Below, one piece after another: positions 11,089 through 22,679 of a stretch of 64,000 nt of DNA (positions within the stretch are counted from its first letter, which is position 1; every line of letters begins with the position of its first letter). The DNA is taken from positions 434,001 through 498,000 of the forward strand of contig JAZBRS010000077.1 of the NCBI GenBank assembly GCA_037176725.1. The letters are read 5' to 3'. This stretch comes from Posidonia oceanica. Its lineage: Eukaryota; Streptophyta; Magnoliopsida; Alismatales; Posidoniaceae. The position numbers and the translations under genes were made by a program. The notes beneath the pieces are model-generated. The model searched no databases, was not told the origin of the DNA, and saw only the letters and a list, made by a program, of their open reading frames with translations.

Positions 11089-11287
11089 GAGTTGATCTTT
11101 TTGCATTTTTTCCCCTATCTTTAATATTAATCCACAGAGACTCGTTAAAAGTCCTGAAAAACTTCAGAAATTCCATGAAATCATAAAAATATTTCATTTA
11201 ACATTGAAATACTCAAATCTTCCACTAATTTGAGTGCAACGAGAGTATTAACTCAGCCATAGCTAATAATGTAATATGTAGGTCTTT

Positions 11288-12240
11288 TGGGATGTTATTT
11301 TTCCCATATTATTTTGTGGAATTAGAGTTGATTGCTTGTAATTATAATTATACTCTTTAAGCAATCATATTGGATTTGTGCTTGTGTTCTCCTGTTGTGT
11401 TTGTTGCCTTTTCCTGGCTCTCTATGTCGTGTGGTAGTTTGGCGTTTGTTGTGTGGGACCTCTATATTGGGATTAATTGAGAGTGAGAGAGGAAATGCCA
11501 AAAATGCATAGTGCAAAACGCGTTTCCTCCACCACACACCTTCGTCGCAACCACCATACCCTGCGCCGCCTTCACCCGTGTCTCCGGGCAGCTGTCGGCG
11601 GTAGGGGACTGTTAAAGGAGAGACCGGCCAAGGGAGGAGGGGCACAAGAGGAGAGGGAGAGCGAGAGGAAGAGGCCTGGAGGAGGACAACCAGAGGAAGA
11701 GAAGGAGAGCGTATGAGAGGGGAGCAGCCGGAGAAAGAAGAAGAGGAGGAGAAGCTTGCCGATGACTCGTACGCGTCCTACTTCCTTTTTCCTTCTTAAA
11801 TTTCATGCAAAATCACTGATAATAGGTTGATTAGCTAGTTCTTGATGCATGAATGAGATTGTGTGGCGTTATGGAATTATTAGATGAATTTTACAGTGGT
11901 TTTTGTTGAAAATTCATCGGTTTGGCCGAATGGGCCTCATGTATTTGGAATTTTATATCTCGAGCTATGATTGATGAAATCTTGTGATTCTTGTTTTGAA
12001 TGATAGACCACTTCGTCTTCTTTGATTTGGATTATTTTGTGGGATTTCTCGTAGCTTGTGTTGGGACCAGTTGAGGTTCCCATTTTGGGTGATTCATGAT
12101 CGTCCTGTTTTGATGTTTTTTTGAATCGTTTGCTTTGGCATGCAGAATTATTTTGGTATGCCATTTTTACCCAAGTTTCGGTATAACTGTAGATATCCCA
12201 TTTTTGCATTTCCAAGAGTTCGGTAAGGATAGGAATCCTT
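11288..12240 (+). mobile_element. Fragment of a T1/T2-family LTR between the D LTRs
   Basis: From 'gggatgttatttttccc' onward this matches solo LTR T2 from about 1,585 to 2,530. Shared text includes 'ttgattgcttgtaatt', 'aagcaatcata' and the 'gggaccagttgaggttcc' block. It corresponds roughly to LTR positions 180-1,130, so both ends are missing. The purine-rich tract at about 11,640-11,750 gives only low-complexity frames. Confidence 0.7.
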
Positions 12241-12639
12241 TGAGGTGCCCTATATCACAGGACTAAGGACTAATAACACATTTTCCAGTTTTTCCATGAT
12301 TTACTTAATAACATCACTTGGTTTTACTCTGTTCAAGGTCGATAGCTGTGGAAGAGTTGACACACTCAAACCAATGACAAGTTTGAGCACCCTGAACTCC
12401 ATTATTCTACTCAAACTGGTGGCAAGTTTGAGTCCCCTTTAACACTATCTAATGAGAGTTTATTAGCTGTGGCAGAGTTAATACCCTCATTACACTCAAA
12501 TTAGTGGCAGATTTGAGTATCTTAATGTTAAAGAAGATGTTTTTAGGATTTTATGGAATTTCTGAAGTTTTCTGGGTTTTTAACATGTTTCTTTGGATTA
12601 ATATAAAAGACAGGATTAAAAATGCAAAAAGATTAGCTC

Positions 12640-12720
12640 ATTGCCTCGATATGCGGCGACAAAGGCAGTCGCCATCTCGAAAGGCGACTAGTCTGTCTTG
12701 TCACCATAGAGACAGGCAAC
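12640..12720 (+). repeat. Triple hairpin cluster in the plus-strand D LTR
   Basis: Units start at 12,640 (ATTGCC-N9-GGCGAC), 12,668 (GTCGCC-N9-GGCGAC, perfect) and 12,700 (GTCACC-N9-GGCAAC). The first step is exactly 28 bp and the second is 32 bp. Confidence 0.8.
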
Positions 12721-13043
12721 GAGTATCCTGCCTCTCTCTCTCAGTACATTTTGTCATCCTGAGCATTAATATGATATATGAGATTTTTATAAACTATTAT
12801 AACATTTTTCCCATAATTGTTGATATTTCTACGATTTTCTAGCACACTAGATATATGGTATATTATGTATATCATATTGAAAATGATTAATTAATGAAGA
12901 TTCTAGAAAGTCCTAGGAGTTTGGGTGACACCAAGGTTTTATCTTGGTTTTGATTTAATTAAACATGTTTTTAATGTGCCATATATTCCTCTTTTAAACT
13001 CAAAACCATATTTAAATTTAAGTCTGGAATATTCCTGTAGCTT

Positions 13044-13345
13044 GACGCCGCTCTTAGTGGCGACTAGCCTACGTGGATATTTTAATCGTATCTTCCACGT
13101 CGTTTTGACGTCATTAAGAATAAAATATCTCTGGCTAGGCGCCAATCTAAGTGGCGACTTGCTAACGTGGTCTAATTCTGTTATCTTTAATCTGATCCTC
13201 CATGTCATCTCTACGTCAGATAGGTGCCTCTTTCAGCGACGACTTGCTGATGTGGACCATTCTGTTATGCGATCATCGGACTTCCACATCATTTCCACGT
13301 CGTTACAATGGGATATTTAGGCCTGTCGCATGTGCATGCGACGCC
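13044..13345 (+). repeat. Diverged tandem repeat of about 85-102 bp, each with a hairpin motif
   Basis: Hairpin units start at 13,044 (GACGCC/GGCGAC), 13,138 (GGCGCC/GGCGAC), 13,223 (GGTGCC/GACGAC) and 13,325. Three are followed by 'tagcctacgtgg', 'ttgctaacgtgg' or 'ttgctgatgtgg', and text such as 'ttccacgtcgtt' lies between them. Confidence 0.7.
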
Positions 13346-13421
13346 TTGATAAATATCCACTTTAATTTCAAACTTGTCTCTAGAAAATTCCTAGATCCTA
13401 TCCACTCGAGCCCCATACCTG

Positions 13422-13428
13422 TATAAAA
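13422..13428 (+). promoter_or_regulatory. TATA box of the plus-strand D LTR
   Basis: TATAAAA is followed by 'gagagctagagctcaagg'. The same element and context exist in the inverted copy, which supports a real LTR promoter. Confidence 0.7.
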
Positions 13429-14364
13429 TGGCCCCGAGAGCTAGAGCTCAAGGAGGAGGCATTTTTTAGAGTTAGGAGTCCCCAGTGAGTTTTCCTAGAG
13501 TAGGAGGCATCTTCTGTTTTCCTAGATTAAGAGAGAGAGATCCTGAGATATCCCTAGTCCCCACTTTACCCAAATCCTTTGAGAAAATATAGATCCCAGA
13601 GATCAGCTTAGCTGGAGCTCCGTCTGTGCCTCCACTTCCTCATTCCACGCCATAGAGCACAAGGGTGAAGGGTGTATATTCTTCCAACCTACTTTTTATT
13701 TCATTTTGCATTCCTTAAATAGGACCTATAGCATATGCATGGGGGGAACCACCCCCAGTGAGTATTAGATTCGTTTATTTATGTTATCTCTACTTTTTCT
13801 GATATTGTTTACTACACCCGGACTTACCCAGATATGTTTATTTGTTAAAGGATAGGAACACGCTCTCTAGCACGAGGATGCTGCTAGATGACATCCTGTC
13901 TTTGATCCAGTGAGCCGACGACCCACATCATCCATATCTTCCCTAGGCGTCTTGTCAGCCAGCTTTGCAAATCGACGAGTGGCGATCACACCAAGTAGAC
14001 GACGTCGTGGAAGCGCCGACTACTTCATCTACACCCCCAAATCCACATCCACGGAAAGTGGCGATCACGGTGGAACTAGCTTGAGCCAACCCTCCATGCT
14101 ACGTAAGCCTACCTTTTCCTTCATTCGTTTATTTTCCTAGTTCTAGGCGTAGTTTTCGGTTTGTGGGTCGTGCGTATAGGTTTTTCACAACACCCAGGCC
14201 TTTTATCAGGTTTTCCTTTTATTTTGGCATTAGAAAAACCTTGCACCTAGTCGTTTTCTGCTTAAGGCACCAAGTCTCGTTAGCACTTTAAGGCAATAAC
14301 TCACTTTGGCATCTATAGCTTCGACGACTAGGTTGGTTTTACTAATGTCAAAAAACATCCATAC

Positions 14365-14444
14365 ACAACCGCCTTTTTTAGCAACACCTTCTCTCATCAC
14401 ACCTCTGTGTGGCAACTAACCTAGGCACCTTTATCATTGGCGAC
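14365..14444 (+). repeat. Hairpin cluster in element D
   Basis: Units start at about 14,365 (ACAACC-N9-AGCAAC), 14,396 (ATCACA-N9-GGCAAC) and 14,424 (GGCACC-N9-GGCGAC). The last step is 28 bp. The arms are decayed compared with other clusters. Confidence 0.5.
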
Positions 14445-15193
14445 TAGATCCAGACATGGCTCGCACGATAGATCATTAGTTTTTTTCCTCTATTTACGTT
14501 GCTTTTAGATCTGCAGTCGCATAAAAAATCAAAAAATTCCTGTCCACCATATTTTAGTTTTTTAACAGTTTTTAGGCCTGTTTGTGTCCACCACTAGGGT
14601 GGAAACTATTTTTCTGATATTAGAGTTAAAGTTCCTTGAGGGAATCTCCTTCTAACTAGAATAATCAAGCCGAGTGAACCGGGCCAGTGCAAGTCGCTCT
14701 CCCATGCTCTGTGTTTGATTGTCATAGTTAGATTGAGAACTCAAGGTGTCCTAAGGTTTCGTTATTGACTCCTTCCTTCTCTTTGAGTCAATAATAGCCC
14801 TTAGTAGATACTTGATACTCTAATATTTCGTGTTTGTTTATTGCTTTGTGGTTTGTTAGGAAATGACCCTAACGACAGAATCTTGGGTTTCGGGCCCCTC
14901 TTTAGAGAGACAAACCCACCTCCTAGGCCCTCTTGGTGGACCCTAACAAAGGTCAAAGGGAGGTACCTAAAGAGCTAAAATCCTATTGTGTGACCCTTAG
15001 ACTCCACGAAGTTATCCTTACCCTCAGCCTAGGAACCCAGTTATTGAGAGCACACAGGCTAAATCAAGCAACTAATTAACCATTTGAACAAATAAAACTT
15101 GCGTTCTGATGAAAACTTGTTTGCATAGTTAGTTTTGCTTGATCCGTGGTTTGTCAAGGACGGACTCTAGTTGCTGAAAGGGCAGATAATCTC

Positions 15194-15270
15194 GTCGCCT
15201 ACCCTAGAGGCGACCTGTTCTACCGCCACTTCAATCAGCGACGAGTGCTGTCGCCACTTAAATAGGCAAC
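15194..15270 (+). repeat. Triple hairpin cluster with exact 28-bp period
   Basis: GTCGCC-N9-GGCGAC at 15,194, ACCGCC-N9-AGCGAC at 15,222 and GTCGCC-N9-GGCAAC at 15,250. The units are 21 bp and are separated by 7-bp spacers (CTGTTCT and GAGTGCT). Loops and spacers differ while arms are kept. Confidence 0.85.
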
Positions 15271-15528
15271 ACATCCCAAAACGCATCGGATTGCCTTGTT
15301 TGCAGGGTGGTTTGGCCGTAATCAGTGACATAGGTCGCAGAGACGTCAGAGCAGTAGCTAGGCAGTCATTTACTTTCCTTTTATTTCATTAAACTGAGTC
15401 TGTAATAAGTAGTGTTGTTAAAAGAGTCTGTACTTTCCTTTCCAAAGTAGTTGTAACAATTTAGAAAGTAGAAGAGTATGTAATTTCTTTCTTTTAGGAA
15501 CTTGTAATAGTTTGACCATTGTCAAGTG

Positions 15529-16779
15529 ATGGAAGGACATAATAACCCATTCCTTTCCCACACTCCACTTCTTCCATCATATTTCAATTCTTCAACCACC
15601 AATCCCTCATATAACACTCCTCCATATACATGAACCAATCACCACATGGCCCAATATCCCATCGCAAGAAATCCATTGTTTCCAACAACTTCATTAGGCC
15701 AAATCCATGATGATCCATCATATCAACCTATTCCATACCCCAATCTAGTCTAACAAGACCAAGTCCATAGCCAACAATGGATGGCGCCTCCTGCTAATCA
15801 AGTACAAGGGACACATTTTCCTACTCATCAATACCAGATACCGCCTATGGAGAATCATTGCTTCACTCAAGGAGAACAAATCACAAGGTCTTGTATCAGT
15901 TACCTCCTTCACAGTATGCCAGCACGGTAATGTTACATGCAAGGCTTGCAGCAACCATTGCCTATGTCATCCTGACAATACTACTCTCCTCAACAGCAAC
16001 AACAACAAGCACAATCGCGTTATCAGCCCCAACAATATCAACTTGCACAAGCAACTCAGCAAGATCGACATATTCCACACTAGGACCAGGGGAAAGGGAG
16101 GTATGGAGGACGAAAGAGGCTTCAGGAACGGTTGAGGAACATAAAGCAATCACTAGATCCTCTACCAAATCGCGATGTACAGTCGCAATGTAATTGGGAA
16201 GAGGAGGAACCATTTTGGTGCCTTGATCTATGACTTCCAATAGCGACAAATGCAAAAGGTAGTTCTTCCGAATGTCACAAGAAGATAGGCGGTAGAGCCT
16301 CATAAGGAGGCACACAGAAGTAAAGGAAAAGTGATTGAACAAGAAGAAAATAGTGGGCCTTTCCATGCAGCATTAATGGAACAGGAGCAACCAAACCCTG
16401 ACTTGAAGATTAACAAGTCAGAATGCTTGCCCAAAGCGGGAAATTGTAAAGATCTCCATATACTCGAGCAAGTTCCAACTTCAGGGTCAGACTCCTCATC
16501 ATCTCCAAGAGTGGAAGACCTCTAGGAACTAGAGCAAGAGGTGCAGACCACATTGCATGACAAATGGCCAACTGCAGTCTCTACTTATCAATGCCCTTCA
16601 GGAGACACAAGAGAAGAAGCCAATGAGTCAAGCAGCACGAGAATCATGCAGATTCCTCAAGCAGAACATGGACCTATCCAATCAAATGATCTGGAGGACA
16701 TGCCCATCTATGATGAATACGTTGACTCAGATTGGTATGACATAGCGACCGCCTTCAACTCACTTTGCCAAAACCTATA
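15529..16779 (+). pseudogene. Broken P/Q-rich gag-like gene of element D
   Basis: An ATG at 15,529 opens a frame beginning M-E-G-H-N-N-P-F-L-S, rich in P, S, N, Y and Q. Stops interrupt it at about 15,631 and 15,748, and a frameshift follows near 15,920. Another frame around 15,985 encodes a Q-run and Q-Y-Q-P-rich text. From about 16,334 a frame carries K-V-I-E-Q-E-E-N-S-G-P and ends with an acidic stretch, D-M-P-I-Y-D-E-Y-V-D, at about 16,700. Acidic D-E-Y stretches occur in some plant gypsy polyproteins. I do not recognise a specific family, and the gag reading rests on composition and position in the element. Confidence 0.45.
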
Positions 16780-18226
16780 AGTAGCCTATGCAGTAACTAG
16801 GCCTTCTCCCAAGCCTCCGGATTCTACTAGAGGAAGCAGGTGCACTAGAAACCAGGATGAAACTAATGGAGACATCAGTGGCATTGTTCCAAAGGAAAAG
16901 AGGAACCCAATAGAATCTTCAAGAAGAGACAAAGCCACCAGGGGCACCTTACAAGAAGTGGGTCTAGATAAGTCCAACTCTGACCTAGATAAAGCAAAGA
17001 CTGGGCCCAAACCAAAAGAAAAATAGAAAGATGCACCACACTTATTTGATTGCTCAACACCAGGGGTAGACCCCAGCAGTCACCCCTCAGGTAAGTCCCC
17101 TCATCTGGGAAGGGGAGTACGAAATTCCACTGAACCTGACTAAGGACAGTGTTAATTCATTTTAAAAATTTGTAAATAAGACATTTGGTTTCTTATTTGT
17201 ATTTTCCTTTATTTTCCTTTTTGCTAAGATAAATTGTAAAATAATAATAATGATTGATGAGTGCAAGTTACACCCGACAACTTAGAGCATCAAGTAGATA
17301 CTAAAATATTATCTAGGGTCTTTAAGTAGACAATGTAAGACCCAGGGAAGGTCCAACAACTGGTTGTGACAACCTGAAGATCTCTTCAGATACGTGGAAG
17401 TTGCACGTACTCTGAAAAGTACGCCTTTAATCAACATACCAAAGTCTAGAGAGAGCCCAAAACCAAGCACTAGTTGAGGAAAGGGAATTGTCTCCCGAAT
17501 AGAAAAGAAGCTGAGTAACTAGGGTAACCCCAGCTTTGTCCTATTCTCACATACACCTTGCATGAGGGTAAGAGAAAGGCAGGCTCGAAGACTAGGCATA
17601 TCATAAAATCTGCTTGCCCTAAATAGCGTTGCATCCTAGCATAGATCCGAGAGGGCGGTGATGGATGAATGTGCCTAACCCAACCTAGAAAACGCCCAAA
17701 AGACGGGAGTGCACGAAAATGCAGGTACATCGTCATAGCATAAGCCCGAAAGGCAGTGATAGGCGGGTACTCGAAATGGGGTGAGACAACAGACGAAGTA
17801 AGTGTGTCGTCATAGCATAAGCCTGGAAGGCAATGATGGGCGGGCACTTATGAGAAATAACAAGAGAGGGGAACCCCAAAAGAAAGAAAAGCAAATGGAA
17901 AGAAAAGAAAAGGAAAGCCAAAAGAGAAAAGAAAGAAACCCCTGGGAATATTGAAAGCGCATTAGGACCAAACCTGGCAAGCGAAACTTAAAAGCTCAAG
18001 CCAACATCGAGAGCTTGTTGTACCTCAAGCCTCCCATCCTGCCACCACACATAGGCAAGGGGCAGGAAACCCTAGAAATTCAAGGATTGAGTAAATAAAG
18101 GAGACAATAATCAACTAAGGCTAGTACGAGGTTCTAGGCTCTCGAAGGGCAATGTATGACGTAAGGAAAGGTTCTCTCACCATGGATAATACTAGGTAAT
18201 AACGCTAGATCTCTAAGAAGAAGGGT
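16780..18226 (+). mobile_element. Element D, downstream region without pol, cut by element B
   Basis: No protease, RT or integrase motif is visible. About 17,640-17,850 contains three diverged copies of a block with 'agcataagcc(c/t)g(a/g)aaggca(g/a)tgat', roughly 80 bp apart in the last two. A purine tract made of 'aaagaaaagaaaagga'-type text covers about 17,869-17,940. The stretch ends where the Tat-like LTR of element B starts. A 3' LTR for D is not in the window. Confidence 0.45.
17640..17850 (+). repeat. Short tandem repeat in the 3' region of element D
   Basis: Blocks at about 17,735 and 17,814 share 'cgtcatagcataagcc' and 'gggcgggcac'-like text with a period of about 79 bp. A weaker third copy lies at about 17,635. 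Confidence 0.6.
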
Positions 18227-18954
18227 TGTGACCACACTCATTATGGCCGCCCGCCTGCTCGGGCCCACGGCGGTCCTCGCAACGCTGCCATAGCTCACGA
18301 TACGATCGTGCCGTGAGAGAGGGAGGGAAGTCGCGGTCAACAATGAATCCAAGGAGAAACTTGACTCGAAAGCACTGAAAAAACATGAATAAAATAAAGA
18401 TAAGACAAAAGGGAGTCGCCACCTAGTCTATTAATAGGAAGATGAGGAAAACCAAGGAAAAGCATAGAAAACAAGCAAATGAAAGCAATGCTATGCAAAA
18501 AGGATGACTCGTTCCAAGGACGAGGGCAAAGTGGTCACTATGGGCTAGAGAAAGGGTAAGGACTCCTGTTACGTGCGGGGAAGGTGTTAGGCACCCCCGA
18601 CACGCCCGAGAAGTTGGTCTTTCTTGGCTAATAGCTCGCATATACAGGGTATCGGCAAATGCTTGCCTAACTGCACGTCCAAGGGACGAGGAATGCTAAT
18701 GCCATGCTATACTTGCTAAAATGCATGCCGGAATGCTTAAATGCATGTCGGAATGCTTAAATGCCATGTATGCTGTGATTACATGCCTAAGTGTATGCTC
18801 TAAGTGATGAAATGCATGCAGGGAATTAAACGTGCAATTTATGTGCTCAGCAGCGCTATCAATGTTCCGAACCAGGCGAACCCTGATTCGTAAGAACTCC
18901 AAACAGTAAGCATCACTGCCCTAATGCAAATGCAGGCGATAAAACAAAATGCCA

Positions 18955-19083
18955 GTAAAACCACACAATGCAAGTGTACGACATGCAAAGGGGAAAGGAA
19001 ACAAGGCGAAAAAGCCAAGTAAAACCACGCAATGCAAGTGTGAAACAAGCAAAGGGGAAAGAAAATAAGGGCAGAAAACCCTA
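18955..19083 (-). repeat. About 64-bp x 2 tandem repeat in the B LTR
   Basis: Two adjacent copies begin GTAAAACCAC(A/G)CAATGCAAGTG at about 18,955 and 19,020. The B 5' LTR remnant keeps both copies at about 39,385-39,510. The site corresponds to the 50-bp array of the A LTR and the 30-bp array of the C LTR. Confidence 0.7.
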
Positions 19084-19789
19084 ATCTACATGCATGAGAA
19101 AACAGTGCAAAAATAATGCATGCAGTGCATGTGGTAGGCAATAAGTGGTATGCAGTGATTCAGATGGGCTTATCTTGAGGATCTGAGGCCTGATCTGAGA
19201 TAACTTTGGTTAGAATGGAAGACCATTCAACTAGGAAGACCTGGATAGTTAGATCGTGAAGATCCAACGGTCCGATCAAAAGTTATTCAGGTTTCAAGTC
19301 AGATGGCTCAAGGGCCAAAAAAGTGATCTAAGTGGGGGCCTAAGTGCAAATTACCCCTATGTGTGTGCAATGTAGGGTGTCCTACATGTAATGAGGCTGT
19401 AAGTGCTCAAATGTATGCAAAGGTGCTATGAGCAATGATATGGGAGTGTTATGCATGCAAAATGCAATGGCAGGGACCTAAATGCGATTAAGGGAAAGTA
19501 CAAGGGCCTACATGCAAAATGTGGCAAAAATGCAATGCAACATGGCAAATGCATGCAAAAATGAGGATGCAACAGAGCGATATGCAAGCAATGGCTAGAT
19601 GCAGCATTAATGGCAAGATATGCATGCAATAATACAAGAAAGGACCTAAATGTAGTTTTCAAAAACATGCAGGGCCTAAGTACAATGCAAAATAGGTATG
19701 CAAGCAAGCAACAGTAGACAATGTAGACTGACATGCAATTCAGGAAGACTGTTGGGCTTTTAAAACAGTGCAATGTGGTTTAAAAGAGC

Positions 19790-20720
19790 CATTTAAGTGA
19801 TGTATGCATGTGCAAAGGACTTAAATGCAATAATCACAAGTTATAGGACTTTATTGCAATGTAATAAAGTTTAAAATCACATTTAAATCACAGTTGGAGG
19901 CAAACTGGACCTAAATGCAACAATGTGAAACCACAGAACTTTATTACAATGTAATAAGGCTTAAAAATCACATTTAAATCACAATTCAAAGCAAACTGGA
20001 CGTAAATGTAATAATTGAAACTTGCAGGACTTTATTGCAAAGTAATAAGGTTTAAAATTCACATTTAAATCACAACTGAAACTAGACTGGACCTAAATGC
20101 AAATATTAAAACCCTGAGGGCTTTATTACAATGCAATAAGGTTAAAAAATCACATCTAAATGAATGTTCTAAGGACTGACTTGCAATTAAAACATGTTTC
20201 TGGACTAAACAGCAATGCAATATAGTTTAGAACATGATTTAAATGAAATCTGATTGATCAGAGGACCTAGATGCAATAATAGCAAACTACAATATTTAAA
20301 ATGCAATGCAATATGGTAAAAATGCAAATTAAATGCATGATTCACAAAAGACTGAACTCAAATGCAATTAAATCATTTTTAGGGTTTTTTATGCAATGCA
20401 ATAAGGTAAAAATCAGACTTAAATGAGATGCTAGAACTGCAACTGGACTGATTTTGCAAATAAATTGAAGTAGAGGATTTAAATGCAATGCAATAAGGTT
20501 TAAATGCAGCATTAAATGATTTATCAACCAGAACTAGACCCAAAAGCAAATATCAGAAACTTAAGGACTGAAATGCAATGTATGATTTAAACTAACATTT
20601 AAATGAATTAAATGAAATGTATTAAGGACCTGCATGCAATTAAACTAAATGGGCGGACCAAACTGTAATGCAATATGATTTAAATCAAAAATTAAATGAT
20701 TCTTAAACCACAGCTGAACC
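19790..20720 (-). repeat. Diverged 90-bp tandem repeats in the B LTR
   Basis: Units contain 'gg(a/c)ctttattgcaatg(t/c)aataa(g/a)gtttaaaatcacatttaaat' and 'ctggacctaaatgcaa' at about 88-92 bp spacing, decaying toward 20,700. Related units occur in the C LTR at about 48,700-49,060 in the other orientation. Confidence 0.7.
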
Positions 20721-22209
20721 CAAAAGTAAATAAAATAAACTACAGCAATTTATTTTAATGCATCAACCAAGGCAAAAATGAAAACTATATGTAACTATAG
20801 TGCTACAGTGTCGCTCGACACTGCAGCACCTTCGCCAAGGAAGAATGGCTGTGCGGCAGTGCAGCGGTGCGCGGGAGGCTGGCCTAAGGCCCGAGGAAGC
20901 TGGAGGCAGTCCGTTTGGAGGCTCCGGTGGCTTCGGCGGCGCGCGGCGGTTGCTGGAGCGCCTTGCCGACCTGGGTGACTTTCAACAGAGGAAGCCGGAG
21001 GCAGGGGTGATGCTAGGGGCTGTTGTAGTGCAAGGCGGCTGCTAGGTGAGCTTCCCGGTGGTCAGGCATAGCTCGGGGAGCTGATCCGAAGGTGCTGCAG
21101 TGGCGGAGGTGCTCTGTCGACCTCGGCGGCTGCTACAGAAGAAGCAGTAGACGGAGGAGATGCTGGCAGCAGCGGCGAAGCTCGGAGGATGCTGGACCAC
21201 ACTCCTGGAGGTCCGACGGAGCTTGGGGGAAGGTCTAGAGGACGGAGTTGCTCTGGAGTGCCTGGTCAACGTCGGTGCAGAGGTCCAGCGGCACACAGAG
21301 ACAGAATAGGTGCATGGGGCTGCGGCGACGATTGTGCGGGGGTGGAGTAGGTCGGGGATGTCTTGGCGAAGCTCAAGGGAGGTTCCAGAGGAACGGAGCG
21401 GGCCTGGAACGCACGGCACACGACGGTGGAGCTCAGTGCTCATCGGGGAAGACGACACTGTAGTGGCGGAGGCTAAATCCTAACCTACGACACTAATCCT
21501 ACTTCTAACTATCTAGAAAGCTGGATAGGCATGCATGGAGCTTGGAAATGACTTCGGTTACCTGTGACGATGGCCGATGTGTGTTGGCAACGTCGAGTTG
21601 CGTTTGACAGTCCGGTGAGTGTCTGCTGCGGTACTGCGGAGGGCGGTGGAGGCGGGCGGCGATTGGAGGGGGTTCCTTGCATCGCAGGGGAGCTCTGGAG
21701 CTGCTTAGAAGGAGGCTGCACTGCACTGGCATGAAATGGGGATTTTGGGTTGACCTCTGACCGTGCTGGCTCTCTCCGACTAGGTGGCTCTCTGGGTTGC
21801 TGTGAAGTGGTTTTTGGGATCGTGGCAATGCGACGAGAAGGATGGTGGTCAGTGCTGTAGTCTCAGGTTGCTGGGGTGCTTGGGAGAAGAAGGGGAGCTA
21901 CTGTGCGAAGGAGGGGGAAGAATTGCTGGGAGGAGGTCTGTGCATGTGTGCGAGTGAAATTGCCGACCCCTAGCGCATGGAAAAACTTGGTTTTGTTCTG
22001 GGCTAAGTGCTTGAGTGGGCATGGGTGTGCAGAAGGGAAACGGGATGGGTTGTGCAGGTATGGCAGTCTCTGGGGAGGTCGGCACGACGTGGTTTTGTGA
22101 GGGAGCACCACCGGACGATGGCGTGGACGTCTCCAGGTAGTAAGTGGGTGCAGGGGTTGAGTGTGCAGCCATGCGGCATGGAGCAGAAGCTGTAAGGGGC
22201 TATGTGTGC

Positions 22210-22660
22210 AGAGGGTGGAGTGTCCTACAGAATTCGAAGCAGGTGGGAGAAAGGAGAAGAAGAGGAGAGGGATCGTGGGCTGGACCGAAAGAAAAAACAG
22301 AAAAAAAAAAAAGAAGAAAGGAGAAGAGAGGAGGGAAACGAGCTGGGCTTGGCAAAAGAAAAGAAAGGAAAAAGAAAAAAAAAGGAAAGAGGAGGGGGCT
22401 GCTGGGCTGGGCTGGTGCATGGAAAAGAAAGGAAAAAAAAGAAAAAAAAGAGAGGAGGGGGCTGTGGGCAGGGCTTGGTTGGAAAAAGGAAAAAAGGGAG
22501 AAAAAAGGAAGAAGGGAGGAGATGGTGGGCTAGGCTTGGCAAAAGAAAAGAAAGAAAAAAAAAGGGGCAGTTGGGCTGGGCTGGAAGGGTGGAAAGAAAA
22601 GGGAGAAAGAATGAAAGAAAGGAAAGGGGGAAGAGTTGGGTTGGGCCTAATGGACTTGTG
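22210..22660 (-). repeat. Purine-rich (plus-strand) tract in the B LTR
   Basis: About 450 bp of mostly A/G text such as 'aaagaaaagaaagg' is broken by repeats of 'gctgggctgggct'. The equivalent C LTR stretch (about 46,380-46,660) is pyrimidine-rich on the plus strand, as expected for the opposite orientation. Confidence 0.7.
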
Positions 22661-22679
22661 GACCTAGAGTTTTCTAGGT

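Larger units (their letters stand above)
9837..11287 (-). mobile_element. LTR of family D, inverted copy (left arm)
   Basis: Read on the minus strand, this segment matches the plus-strand LTR at about 12,440-14,056. Examples are 'cgatttgcagagtcggctgac' around 9,912 against its reverse complement around 13,958, and the AT-rich block near 10,850 against about 12,800. Its TATA box lies at 10,501 on the minus strand. Both ends are breakpoints rather than clean LTR ends. It holds several copies of the GTCGCC-N9-GGCGAC hairpin and no gene. Confidence 0.75.
12241..14160 (+). mobile_element. LTR of family D, plus-strand copy (right arm)
   Basis: This is the upright copy of the LTR seen inverted at 9,837-11,287; the clear match covers about 12,440-14,056. 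A TATA box lies at 13,422. It contains hairpin clusters and repeats with 'gacgtca' and 'cacgtc' blocks. The true start and end were not found: no clean TG...CA pair or recognised PBS is visible, so both outer limits are approximate. It precedes the internal region of element D. Confidence 0.65.
14161..15528 (+). mobile_element. Element D, LTR end and/or leader; no gene
   Basis: This stretch links the D LTR to the gag-like frame. I could not locate the LTR end or a PBS. It holds two more hairpin clusters (14,365-14,444 and 15,194-15,270) and no open frame with a recognisable motif. Confidence 0.45.
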
